From: Vibrio proteolyticus NBRC 13287
GTDB taxonomy: Bacteria; Pseudomonadota; Gammaproteobacteria; Enterobacterales; Vibrionaceae
Direction of reading: 5' to 3'
NCBI RefSeq assembly: GCF_000467125.1
Contig: NZ_BATJ01000030.1
Coordinates: 1 to 35,764 of the forward strand
DNA: 35,764 bases
Positions 24,401 through 32,450 of this stretch are shown here, in pieces (positions within the stretch are counted from its first letter, which is position 1; each line of letters begins with the position of its first letter). Below the pieces are notes generated by a model. That model was not told the origin of the DNA. It made no database searches and was given only the letters and a program-made list of their open reading frames with translations. Made by a program: the position numbers and the translations under genes.

Positions 24401-24848
24401 GGCGATCAAACACAGGCTCAGCGATTACGATGCGCAGGTGCGCCGCTTACAGAGTATCGGCATTCCGGTGCTCTTATTGCTGTGTCGGGCATGGGTGGGC
24501 TGGGTGTTTTTCAATTCCGGGCTGGTTAAAATCGCCTCGTGGGACAGCACCTTATACCTGTTTGAGTTTGAATATCAGGTGCCGCTTCTGCCGTGGCAAT
24601 GGGCCGCCTATCTTGGCACCGCAGCGGAGCTGATACTGCCGCTGTTTGTTGTCCTGGGGCTACTGACACGGCCGATGGCCACCTTGTTGTTCGCCTTCAA
24701 TATTGTGGCCGTGGTGTCCTACCCGCTATTGTGGGAAAAAGGGTTTTATGACCATCAGTTGTGGGGCTTGATGCTACTCATAGTTATGCTGTGGGGCGCC
24801 GGCCCGCTGTCGCTGGATAGGTTGCTGCGCCAACAACTGCAGAATTAG
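24393..24848 (+). CDS. DoxX family membrane protein (BufD/HvfD type)
   Basis: This 151-residue inner-membrane protein of the DoxX/DoxD family has about four hydrophobic segments. Landmarks are ARAWVGWVFFNSGLVKIASW (near residues 33-52), AAYLGTAAELILPLFVVLGLLTRPMA and YDHQLWGLMLL. DoxX proteins are the fourth member of Gig/Hvf/Buf-type clusters; their role is unclear, possibly redox chemistry or membrane handling of the product. The start at 24393 has a good AAGGAG six bases upstream, overlapping the bufC stop. Its own stop overlaps the stop of the convergent lipoprotein gene by three bases. Confidence 0.88.
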   Translation: MCKAIKHRLSDYDAQVRRLQSIGIPVLLLLCRAWVGWVFFNSGLVKIASWDSTLYLFEFEYQVPLLPWQWAAYLGTAAELILPLFVVLGLLTRPMATLLFAFNIVAVVSYPLLWEKGFYDHQLWGLMLLIVMLWGAGPLSLDRLLRQQLQN

Positions 24849-25069
24849 TCACTGCTGTCGCCAGATAAATCGTCTTTGACCGAGTTGACGGCGTCACGCG
24901 AAGCATGCCCGATGGCTTTGGTGGTATCTCGGGTAGCATGACCAATCGCCGTCGTGGCGTCACGGGTGGCATGACCAACCGTGCGGCCAGCTTCTTTCAG
25001 TTCGGCACATCCTGTCACGCCGAGGAGGATTCCAGTGGTCAGCCATAACGCTTGGGTAAATTTCGACAT
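24845..25069 (-). CDS. small repeat-containing lipoprotein
   Basis: This 74-residue protein has a signal peptide with a lipobox (LLGVTGC, lipidated Cys at about residue 21), so it should be anchored in a membrane as a lipoprotein. The rest is three near-copies of an 11-residue unit: GHATRDATTAI, GHATRDTTKAI and GHASRDAVNSV. The repeats probably form an amphipathic helix, as in LEA-like or osmotic-stress proteins. I know no named function. The start at 25069 is set by AAGGAG five bases upstream. It is convergent with the DoxX gene, sharing stop bases, and is separated from prlC by a terminator. Confidence 0.8.
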   Translation of the reverse strand: MSKFTQALWLTTGILLGVTGCAELKEAGRTVGHATRDATTAIGHATRDTTKAIGHASRDAVNSVKDDLSGDSSD

Positions 25070-25115
25070 AAGCACTCCTTTTATCATGCCACTCAATATA
25101 TCACTGACGTAACGA

Positions 25116-25144
25116 ATAAACCCACCCGTCGCGGGTGGGTTTAT
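25116..25144 (-). terminator. terminator after prlC
   Basis: ATAAACCCACCCG (25116-25128) pairs with CGGGTGGGTTTAT (25132-25144) around TCG, 42 bases after the prlC stop. Both sides are T/A-rich. It lies between prlC and the lipoprotein gene, which is on the same strand, so the lipoprotein needs its own promoter. Confidence 0.85.
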
Positions 25145-25185
25145 CGTTTTATTTACTCAATTTTCACCGGCGGCAGACACCGCGC

Positions 25186-27228
25186 TCAGGCGGCGATACC
25201 ACTGTGGCGCAGCAGCGCATCGATTTGCGGCTCACGGCCTCGGAAGCGTTTGAACAGTTCCATCGGCTCTTCGCTGCCGCCCATTTCCAGAATATTGTTC
25301 AGGAAACTCTGGCCGGTCTGCGGGTTAAAAATGCCCTCTTCTTCAAAACGGGAAAAAGCATCAGCAGACAACACTTCTGCCCACAGATAGCTGTAGTAAC
25401 CGGCGCTGTAACCACCAGCAAAAATGTGGCTGAAGCTGTGCGAAAACCGGTTCCATTCCAGGCTTGGCAGGACAGCCACTTTGGCTTTCACTTCGGCCAG
25501 CGTTTCCAGCACTCGTGGACCAATCTCCGGATCGTACTCGGTGTGCAAGGTGAAATCGAACAGCCCAAACTCCAACTGACGCAGAATGAACATCGCCGAC
25601 TGGAAGTTCTTGGCCGCCAGCATTTTTTCCAGCATCGCTTTCGGCAGAGGTTCGCCGGTTTCGTAATGGCCGGAAATAAACGCCAGTGCATCTTCTTCCC
25701 AGCACCAGTTTTCCAGGAACTGACTCGGCAGCTCCACCGCATCCCAAGGTACCCCATTGATGCCCGACACCGCGCCCGTTTCAACCTGGGTCAGCATGTG
25801 GTGGATCCCGTGACCAAATTCATGGAACAGCGTCACAACTTCATCATGGGTAAACAGCGCCGGCTTATCGCCGACCGGGCGGTTAAAGTTACACGTCAGA
25901 TAAGCCACTGGCGTCTGCAACTCGCCCAGGGCATTGATGCGACGCACGCGGCATTCGTCCATCCAGGCACCGCCACGCTTGTGCTCACGTGCGTACAGGT
26001 CGAGATAGAAGCTACCGCGCAACTGACCATTCGCATCGAGAATATCGAAAAAGCGCACCGACTCGTGCCAGGTTTCCACCCCCTGACGTTCTTGCACTGA
26101 CATGCCAAAGACCCGTTTCAATACTTCAAACAGCCCGCTGACCACTTTGGCTTCCGGGAAATATGGACGCAGCTCCTCATCGGAGATCTGGAACAGGTGT
26201 TGTTTGTGTTTTTCACTGTAGTAAGCAATATCCCACAGGTTCAGTTCATCCACACCGAACTCTGCGTTGGCGAACTGGCGTAATGCGTCCACTTCACGCT
26301 CACCCTGCGTTTTGGCTCGGCCGGCCAGATCATTGAGAAAGCCCAACACCTGCTCGGGTGTTTCCGCCATTTTGGTGGCCAGAGATTTCTCGCTGTAGCT
26401 GTGAAAGCCAAGCATACGCGCAACTTCGTGACGCAGTTTCAACTGCTCGCTGATGATGTCGCTGTTGTCCCATTTCCCGGCATTCGGGCCACGGTCTGAG
26501 GCGCGGGTCACGTACGCTTCGTACAACTCCTGACGCAGCGCCTGATTGTCACAGTAAGTCATCACCGGCAGATAAGACGGGATATCGAGCGTCAGCAGGT
26601 AACCGTCCAGCTCTTTGGCCTGTGCCGCGGCTTTCGCTGCTGCCAGCGCCGATTCCGGCATGCCGGCCAGTTGCTCGACATCGGTCACCTGCTTCGTCCA
26701 GCCCATGGTTGCATCAAGTACATGATTGGAAAACTGCGAACTCAGCTCCGACATGCGCTTGCTGATTTCACCGTAGCGATGCTGCTCCGCCGCTGGCAAA
26801 CCTATGCCGGACAGTTCAAAATCACGCAGCGCATCATTAATGGTTTTCTGTTGAGCGCGGCTTAAGGAAGCAAAATCCTTACTGGCTTTGATGCCCTTAT
26901 ACGCTTCAAACAGCCCTTTATGCTGCCCCACCCAAGTGCCGTACTCGGACAGTAAAGGCAGACAACTTTCGTACGCCTCGCGCAGCTCCTCACTGTTGAC
27001 CACAGAGTTCATGTGACTGACCGGCGACCAGATGCGACTGAGGCGATCATCCACTTCCTCGATCGGCGCGACGATGCTGTCCCAGCTTGGCGCCTGGTCA
27101 CTTTCCAGCACGGCTTCTATCTTGGCGCGGCAGTCGGCAATCGCCTGCTCGACCGCAGGTTTGACATGTTCCGGCTTAATCGCCGAAAACGGCGGTAAGT
27201 CGGTAAAGGTGAGAAGCGGGTTCGACAT
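25186..27228 (-). CDS. prlC: oligopeptidase A
   Basis: PrlC/OpdA is a cytoplasmic M3 zinc metallopeptidase that degrades oligopeptides, including cleaved signal peptides. The 680-residue protein equals E. coli PrlC in length. The HEFGH zinc motif is at residues 469-473, followed by the family's ELPSQFLENWCWE segment with the third zinc ligand. A Shine-Dalgarno AAGGA precedes the ATG at 27228. It is divergent from rlmJ. A sigma32-like promoter lies upstream, consistent with its heat-shock control in E. coli. Confidence 0.95.
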   Translation of the reverse strand: MSNPLLTFTDLPPFSAIKPEHVKPAVEQAIADCRAKIEAVLESDQAPSWDSIVAPIEEVDDRLSRIWSPVSHMNSVVNSEELREAYESCLPLLSEYGTWVGQHKGLFEAYKGIKASKDFASLSRAQQKTINDALRDFELSGIGLPAAEQHRYGEISKRMSELSSQFSNHVLDATMGWTKQVTDVEQLAGMPESALAAAKAAAQAKELDGYLLTLDIPSYLPVMTYCDNQALRQELYEAYVTRASDRGPNAGKWDNSDIISEQLKLRHEVARMLGFHSYSEKSLATKMAETPEQVLGFLNDLAGRAKTQGEREVDALRQFANAEFGVDELNLWDIAYYSEKHKQHLFQISDEELRPYFPEAKVVSGLFEVLKRVFGMSVQERQGVETWHESVRFFDILDANGQLRGSFYLDLYAREHKRGGAWMDECRVRRINALGELQTPVAYLTCNFNRPVGDKPALFTHDEVVTLFHEFGHGIHHMLTQVETGAVSGINGVPWDAVELPSQFLENWCWEEDALAFISGHYETGEPLPKAMLEKMLAAKNFQSAMFILRQLEFGLFDFTLHTEYDPEIGPRVLETLAEVKAKVAVLPSLEWNRFSHSFSHIFAGGYSAGYYSYLWAEVLSADAFSRFEEEGIFNPQTGQSFLNNILEMGGSEEPMELFKRFRGREPQIDALLRHSGIAA

Positions 27229-27297
27229 AAATCATTCCTTTTGCTGCAAAAGTGCCCGAAGCGGCACGCTTAATAATCTTGAGGTATTAAATAGTAA

Positions 27298-27323
27298 ATA
27301 TAGGTAGGTTCAGCAATTTTCAA
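27298..27323 (-). promoter_or_regulatory. prlC promoter candidate, sigma32-like
   Basis: The minus strand reads TTGAAA (27323-27318) then 12 bases then ACCTATAT (27305-27298), close to the sigma32 pattern CTTGAAA-N11-16-CCCCATNT. The same TTGAAA with a 17-base spacer and TATTTA (27300-27295) also gives a sigma70-like promoter, so the two cannot be told apart by eye. Confidence 0.4.
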
Positions 27324-27337
27324 TAGTGGCGTATAAT
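27309..27337 (+). promoter_or_regulatory. rlmJ promoter
   Basis: A consensus -10 TATAAT (27332-27337) lies 17 bases after a weak -35 TTCAGC (27309-27314). Transcription would start near 27344, leaving a 50-base leader before the TTG start of rlmJ. The promoter overlaps the divergent prlC promoter. Confidence 0.55.
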
Positions 27338-27394
27338 CGAGCATATACGTTTATTGTTGCACGACACCGATTGGGGTCGTTTCGAGAGTCTGAT

Positions 27395-28234
27395 TTGTTA
27401 AGTTATCGCCACAGTTTCCACGCCGGCAACCACGCTGACGTAGTGAAACACATTGTTCAGAGCCTGATCCTCAACGCGCTCAAGCAGAAAGAGAAACCCT
27501 TTGTTTACCACGATACCCATTCTGGGGTCGGCCGTTACGATCTGACCCATGAGTGGGCAGAGAAAACCGGCGAGTACAAGCAAGGTATCGCGCGCGTCTG
27601 GCAGCAGCAAGACATTCCGCAGGAAATTCAAAGCTATCTGGATGCAATTAGACAACTTAACAACGGCGACACGCTACGCTACTACCCAGGCTCACCGCGC
27701 GTTGCCCGGGCTCATCTGCGCACGCACGACCGTATGGTGCTGACTGAACTGCACCCAAGCGACTACCCGCTGCTGGAGCAGGAATTTCACCGTGATCGTC
27801 AGGTCAGCATTTACAAAGAAGACGGCTTTTCCCGCCTCAAAGCCAGCCTGCCACCGAAGGAAAGACGTGGCTTGGTGCTGATTGATCCGCCGTACGAACT
27901 GGCACGCGAATATCGCGATGTGGTCCAGGCGATCTACCACAGCTACAAACGCTGGGCGACGGGCATCTACGCCATCTGGTACCCGGTGGTGAATCGCTGT
28001 GATATCGAGGACATGATTGAAGGCCTGCAAGGACTCGGCATTCGCAAAATCTTACAAATTGAACTGGGGGTGGCACCCGACACCAACGAGCATGGTATGA
28101 CCGCTTCTGGCATGATAGTGATCAATCCACCATGGAAGCTGGAAAGCCAGATGAACGAGATTTTGCCTTTCCTTAAAGAAGCAATTGCGCCGGCGACCGG
28201 TCATTATAAAGTCGAGTGGATTGTGCCGGAGTAA
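27395..28234 (+). CDS. rlmJ: 23S rRNA (adenine(2030)-N6)-methyltransferase RlmJ
   Basis: RlmJ methylates A2030 of 23S rRNA using S-adenosylmethionine. The protein aligns with E. coli RlmJ from LSYRHSFHAGNHADV to GHYKVEWIVPE. It has the catalytic DPPY motif at residues 164-167, LRYYPGSPRVA, LTELHPSDYPLL and MTASGMIVINPPWKLE. The start is set at the TTG at 27395, giving 279 residues (280 in E. coli). The frame upstream to 27326 runs through the -10 box of the promoter, so it cannot be translated. It lies between divergent prlC and gorA, as is usual in vibrios. Confidence 0.93.
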   Translation: MLSYRHSFHAGNHADVVKHIVQSLILNALKQKEKPFVYHDTHSGVGRYDLTHEWAEKTGEYKQGIARVWQQQDIPQEIQSYLDAIRQLNNGDTLRYYPGSPRVARAHLRTHDRMVLTELHPSDYPLLEQEFHRDRQVSIYKEDGFSRLKASLPPKERRGLVLIDPPYELAREYRDVVQAIYHSYKRWATGIYAIWYPVVNRCDIEDMIEGLQGLGIRKILQIELGVAPDTNEHGMTASGMIVINPPWKLESQMNEILPFLKEAIAPATGHYKVEWIVPE

Positions 28235-28372
28235 CTCCGGCGTACGACGAATTTATACGGGTGGATTGAGTTCAGCCGATCTGCCCTCATCTAAAGATTA
28301 ACCACAAAATTTGGTTCCCCACCCCAGGGACTCGGGCAAGGAAACCAGGGACAACACCATTTGGAGAAAGTC

Positions 28373-29728
28373 ATGGCGACTCATTTTGATTATATCTGTA
28401 TCGGCGGCGGTAGCGGCGGTATCGCATCCGCCAACCGCGCGGCAATGTACGGTGCCAAAGTCGCACTCATCGAAGCACAAGATCTGGGCGGTACCTGTGT
28501 CAACGTCGGCTGTGTGCCAAAGAAAGTGATGTGGCACGGTGCGCAAATCGCAGAAGCGATGAACCTGTACGCCGAAGATTACGGTTTTAACGTGGATGTG
28601 AAAGGCTTCGACTGGAGCAAACTGGTTGAGAGTCGTCAGGCGTATATTGGCCGTATCCACCAATCTTACGACCGCGTATTGGGCAACAACAAAGTCAATG
28701 TCATCAAAGGCTTTGCTAAGTTTGTTGACGAGAAAACCGTTGAAGTGAACGGCGAACACTACACCGCGGATCATATCCTGATCGCCGTCGGCGGTCGTCC
28801 AACGATCCCTGACATTCCGGGAGCTGAACACGGCATCGATTCCAACGGTTTCTTCGATCTGGCAGAACAGCCCAAACGCGTCGCCGTGGTTGGCGCGGGT
28901 TACATCGCGGTTGAAATCGCCGGTGTACTGCACGCACTCGGCACTGAAACGCATTTATTTGTGCGTAAAGAGTCGCCACTGCGCAGCTTTGACCCAATGA
29001 TCATTGAGACGTTGGTTGAAGTGATGGATGCGGAAGGTCCGAAACTGCACACCCACTCGGTACCAAAAGAGATCGTCAAAGAAGCCGACGGCAGCCTGAC
29101 TCTGCATCTGGAAAATGGTGAAAGTCAAAACGTCGATCAGCTGATCTGGGCGATCGGCCGTCATCCGGCCACAGACGCAATCAACCTGGCCTCAACCGGT
29201 GTGACTACCAACGACAAAGGCTATATCAAAGTCGACGAATACCAGGAAACCAACGTTGCTGGCATCTACTGTGTTGGCGACATCATGGAAGGTGGTATCG
29301 AGCTCACCCCGGTGGCAGTGAAAGCCGGTCGTCAACTGTCTGAGCGTCTGTTCAACAACAAACCAAACGCGAAAATGGACTACGACCTGGTCCCAACCGT
29401 GGTCTTCAGCCACCCACCAATCGGCACCATCGGTCTGACTGAACCAGAAGCCATCGCCAAATTCGGTGCAGACAACGTGAGAGTCTACACCTCAGGTTTC
29501 ACCGCGATGTACACCGCAGTCACCAAGCACCGTCAACCGTGCAAGATGAAACTGGTGTGTGCGGGCGACGATGAGAAAGTGGTTGGTCTACACGGCATTG
29601 GCTTCACGGTCGATGAGATGATCCAAGGCTTTGGCGTGGCGATGAAGATGGGCGCAACCAAAGCCGACTTCGATTCGGTTGTGGCGATCCACCCTACCGG
29701 CAGCGAAGAATTCGTGACGATGCGCTGA
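28373..29728 (+). CDS. gorA: glutathione reductase
   Basis: Gor reduces oxidised glutathione with NADPH. The 451-residue protein matches E. coli Gor (450). Visible parts are the FAD-binding GGGSGG (11-16), the redox-active CVNVGC (Cys42/Cys47), the NADPH-binding GAGYIAVEIAG followed by the Arg-containing VRKESPLRSFD, and the C-terminal HPTGSEEF with the catalytic His of the partner subunit. The ATG at 28373 has GGAG seven bases upstream; an in-frame TTG at 28361 is less likely. A terminator follows. Together with ggt it points to active glutathione metabolism. Confidence 0.97.
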   Translation: MATHFDYICIGGGSGGIASANRAAMYGAKVALIEAQDLGGTCVNVGCVPKKVMWHGAQIAEAMNLYAEDYGFNVDVKGFDWSKLVESRQAYIGRIHQSYDRVLGNNKVNVIKGFAKFVDEKTVEVNGEHYTADHILIAVGGRPTIPDIPGAEHGIDSNGFFDLAEQPKRVAVVGAGYIAVEIAGVLHALGTETHLFVRKESPLRSFDPMIIETLVEVMDAEGPKLHTHSVPKEIVKEADGSLTLHLENGESQNVDQLIWAIGRHPATDAINLASTGVTTNDKGYIKVDEYQETNVAGIYCVGDIMEGGIELTPVAVKAGRQLSERLFNNKPNAKMDYDLVPTVVFSHPPIGTIGLTEPEAIAKFGADNVRVYTSGFTAMYTAVTKHRQPCKMKLVCAGDDEKVVGLHGIGFTVDEMIQGFGVAMKMGATKADFDSVVAIHPTGSEEFVTMR

Positions 29729-29743
29729 GCACCAGTCACAACG

Positions 29744-29771
29744 AAAAAAGGCCGCAAATGCGGCCTTTTTT
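29744..29771 (+). terminator. bidirectional terminator between gorA and the next gene
   Basis: A 13-pair stem, AAAAAAGGCCGCA (29744-29756) and TGCGGCCTTTTTT (29759-29771), lies 15 bases after the gorA stop and 19 after the convergent gene's stop. A/T runs on both sides suit termination in both directions. Confidence 0.92.
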
Positions 29772-29790
29772 ATGCGTGCGTGAAACGCGA

Positions 29791-30327
29791 TTATGACTTC
29801 ATCGATTTGATCAGCCCATCCAGCTCTTTCAGCAGTTTGCTGGTGTCGGGATCAACTTTATTCATCGCCGCCACCAGTTTCTTCTGCAGCTGTTGATTGA
29901 CTTGCTGAACGTCTGGGTTCGCCAAAAACTGTGTCCGTTTGTCCGCTTGTTGCTGTTGCTGGGCTTTGAGTTTGGTCAGGATCGACTGGCGCTCACTTTC
30001 CGTCAGGCCTTTGTCGGCCAGTTTCGTCCGGGCACTTTGTAGCGCCTGCTCAAAGCCTTGCGGATCATACCCGACTTCTTTGGCTTTCTTCTCCAGAGTG
30101 GCATTGGCTTTTTCCGTGGCATTCACCAGTTCAGGGTCCTGCTCATACGCTTTCTGTTTAATGGTCGCCAGCTCCTGCTGGATTTCCCCGACCCGCTGAC
30201 TGATCTGCTGGCTCTGTGCGATCGCCTGTTGCAGATTGGCTTTGGTATCTTGAGTCTCACCCTGTGCCATCACGGGAGATGCTGCGACCGCAGCGGACAA
30301 TGTCAGCAAAGTTAGCAATTTTTTCAT
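29791..30327 (-). CDS. periplasmic coiled-coil protein of unknown function
   Basis: This 178-residue protein has a signal peptide (MKKLLTLLTLSAAVAASPVMA, cut before QGETQ). The rest is almost entirely helix-forming: Gln, Lys, Ala and Glu with long heptad-like runs (QQAIAQSQQISQRVGEIQQ, TKLKAQQQQQADKRTQ). So it is probably a periplasmic coiled coil, and it has no cysteine, membrane segment or catalytic motif that I can see. I do not recognise a named family. It is convergent with gorA and followed on the same strand by a SPOR-like gene further upstream. Function is unknown. Confidence 0.8.
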   Translation of the reverse strand: MKKLLTLLTLSAAVAASPVMAQGETQDTKANLQQAIAQSQQISQRVGEIQQELATIKQKAYEQDPELVNATEKANATLEKKAKEVGYDPQGFEQALQSARTKLADKGLTESERQSILTKLKAQQQQQADKRTQFLANPDVQQVNQQLQKKLVAAMNKVDPDTSKLLKELDGLIKSMKS

Positions 30328-30446
30328 AGGGCACCTTTAGATGTTGTGGTCGAATGGTGTGCGTTGCCATTCCACTCTAAGAGGTGTGACCATTATTTAG
30401 TCAAACTGCCGTCATGAATTGTTAACGGGCGGTCAAACCCCGCCTG

Positions 30447-31376
30447 CTACTTTACGCACATCACATTTAACAGTGAGGAGCCGCTGAGTTGATTGACCTT
30501 GCCACTGGTAAACAGCCCTTTGCGTTCAGCCCCCCAGTACGGCAGGTGGATCGGCCACTGTTTTTTCTCCATCACTTTAGTATCAAGCAAGGTCTGCCAC
30601 TGCGTTTCTCCCGGCAGGCGCATGCCGATCTTGCGGCAGGTTTGCAGCGCACGCTCGTAGCTGAGCCGGTTCCACGGTAAACCGTGTTCCATGTAAAACT
30701 GTTCATCACTGAACATCAGATACGGCACGCTGTAGGTGGTGCCGGCGATTTGAGTTTGCAACCGGATACTGATCTCATTTTTACTGCTGGCTTTGCTGGC
30801 CGGGGCCGGTTTGGCAGCAGGAGCGGGCTTGTTTGCCACCGGTTTCGCGGCCTGCGCTGGCTTAGCCGCGGCAACCCGGGTCACCGGCTTGGATTTTACA
30901 CTCGGCGGATTGGCGGACACGGCTTTGACCGGCGCCCCTTTCGCCACTTCGCGGATAAAAGCTTCCTGGTAACCCGGCACGCGCTTCACTGCCGCCAGTT
31001 CACGCTTGGCCTGAGCGAAATCCTCATACGGACCAATCAGGCACCGAAAGCCTTGCTTCTCCGGCTTCCCCCACACATCTACCGAAAGGTGTTGATACAG
31101 GCGAGCGGCCGTCGCCAGCGGCATGGGTTTGGTCAGCATGCCGCACTGAATCCAGAAACTGGACTGCTGGGCACGCGGCGTCTGATTGCCCCATAACCCT
31201 TTGCCGATCGGGCAAGACTTGTCCAGTACCGGCAATTCATTGGTGGAGGCTTGCGTGGCATCACAGAGAAACTCCTCGCTCTGCGCCGCCGATAATGGGG
31301 CCGACAATATCAGCGCCACCAAGCCGAGCAGTGAGGAACAGCGAACTTTAGACATCTTTGCCATGCTCATATCCAT
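30447..31376 (-). CDS. SPOR-domain-like exported protein
   Basis: This 309-residue protein has an N-terminal signal sequence (LLGLVALILSAPLSAAQ). A SPOR-like region follows, roughly residues 70-145 (FWIQCGMLTKPMPLATAARL then FRCLIGPYEDFAQAKREL). SPOR domains bind denuded peptidoglycan at division sites. Then comes a low-complexity Ala/Pro/Lys linker (about 150-200) and a C-terminal region with LPWNRLSYERALQTCRKIGMRLPGE-type sequence. I do not recognise the whole protein. It lies between the coiled-coil gene and the ABC importer operon, with a terminator next to it. Several ATGs lie close together (31376, 31364, 31355), so the exact start is uncertain. Cell-envelope location is inferred. Confidence 0.72.
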   Translation of the reverse strand: MDMSMAKMSKVRCSSLLGLVALILSAPLSAAQSEEFLCDATQASTNELPVLDKSCPIGKGLWGNQTPRAQQSSFWIQCGMLTKPMPLATAARLYQHLSVDVWGKPEKQGFRCLIGPYEDFAQAKRELAAVKRVPGYQEAFIREVAKGAPVKAVSANPPSVKSKPVTRVAAAKPAQAAKPVANKPAPAAKPAPASKASSKNEISIRLQTQIAGTTYSVPYLMFSDEQFYMEHGLPWNRLSYERALQTCRKIGMRLPGETQWQTLLDTKVMEKKQWPIHLPYWGAERKGLFTSGKVNQLSGSSLLNVMCVK

Positions 31377-31444
31377 ACGCGTTGTATACCTTTTTTCGTG
31401 ACTTTTTCAGGACGACTCTCAATGTATGAAACCGAATGCAAAAA

Positions 31445-31470
31445 AAGAGCCGTAATCACTTACGGCTCTT
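31445..31470 (-). terminator. terminator after the ABC importer operon
   Basis: An 11-pair stem, AAGAGCCGTAA (31445-31455) and TTACGGCTCTT (31460-31470), has a TCAC loop. The minus-strand copy ends in TTTTTT, 40 bases after the last permease gene. Confidence 0.88.
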
Positions 31471-31509
31471 AGTTTAGGGAGATAATTGATTTAAAATCAA
31501 TCGATGTCA

Positions 31510-32448
31510 TCAACCTTTATAGATTTTCGGGTTGAATACGTCACGCAACCAGTCGCCCAGCAGGTTGATCACCAACACCAGAGTCACCAGAACGATGCCA
31601 GGGAAGACAGTGATCCACCACGAACCAGAGAAGATGTAGTTAAAACCAATACTGATCAGCGAGCCAAGCGACGGTTGGTCGACAGGCAGCCCCAGCCCGA
31701 GGAACGACAGAGCCGCTTCCGACATAATGGCGTTCGCCACCTGCACCGTCGAAATCACCAGGATAGGCGACAAACAGTTCGGCAGTATGTGACGGAACAT
31801 GATGCGCATCGATTTAAAGCCCATCACGCGCGCCGCTTCAACATACTCTTTCTTCTTTTCCGCCAGAACTGACGCACGTATGGTTCGTGCGTATTGCGGC
31901 CACTCCGCCACACCGATGATCACCACCAGCATCAAGACGGCGTATTCGCTGTAAAATTCGCTGCCAAAGCTGGCTTTGAAAATGGCCGAGACAATGATCG
32001 CCACCATCATGGTCGAGAACGACAGCTGCACATCGGCAAAACGCATCAGGAAGCTGTCGATCCGGCCACCGAAATAGCCCGCTGACAGACCAATCACGAT
32101 CCCCAGCAACAATTGCAGGCCAACCGCCAGGAAACCTATCGTCAGCGACAGGCGTGAACCGTACAAAATGGTCGACAGAATATCGCGCCCCTGGTTGTCC
32201 GTTCCCAGAGCAAAACGGGCATCACCGTCTGCCATCCAGGATGGCGGCAGCTCTGAGTCCATAATGTCAATCGCGGCCAGGTCGTACGGATCGCTCGGTG
32301 ACACCAAAGGGGCCACCAGCGACAAACACAGAATCACCATAAAAATGGCAAAGCTGAACATGGCAACTTTGTCGCGCAGGAAATAGTAAAGAAAATCGGA
32401 TTTTTTGAAACGCTCCCAACGAGAAGGAGCCGCAGTAACAGTTTGCAT
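31510..32448 (-). CDS. peptide-type ABC transporter permease (OppC/DppC family)
   Basis: This 312-residue inner-membrane permease has the OppC-type N-terminus before the first membrane helix, the DNQGRDILSTILYGSRLSLTIGF segment and the EAA loop EYVEAARVMGFKSMRIMFRHILPN that contacts the ATPase. About six membrane segments are visible. It is the last gene of the minus-strand operon, 2 bases after the OppB-type permease, with an AAGGAG Shine-Dalgarno inside the end of that gene. The substrate cannot be told from a permease; peptides or related small molecules are likely. Confidence 0.9.
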   Translation of the reverse strand: MQTVTAAPSRWERFKKSDFLYYFLRDKVAMFSFAIFMVILCLSLVAPLVSPSDPYDLAAIDIMDSELPPSWMADGDARFALGTDNQGRDILSTILYGSRLSLTIGFLAVGLQLLLGIVIGLSAGYFGGRIDSFLMRFADVQLSFSTMMVAIIVSAIFKASFGSEFYSEYAVLMLVVIIGVAEWPQYARTIRASVLAEKKKEYVEAARVMGFKSMRIMFRHILPNCLSPILVISTVQVANAIMSEAALSFLGLGLPVDQPSLGSLISIGFNYIFSGSWWITVFPGIVLVTLVLVINLLGDWLRDVFNPKIYKG

Positions 32449-32450
32449 GA

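Noticed and set aside
28300..28316. AACCA-N7-TGGTT dyad before gorA
   Set aside because: Too short to call an operator; it does not match OxyR or another site I can name.
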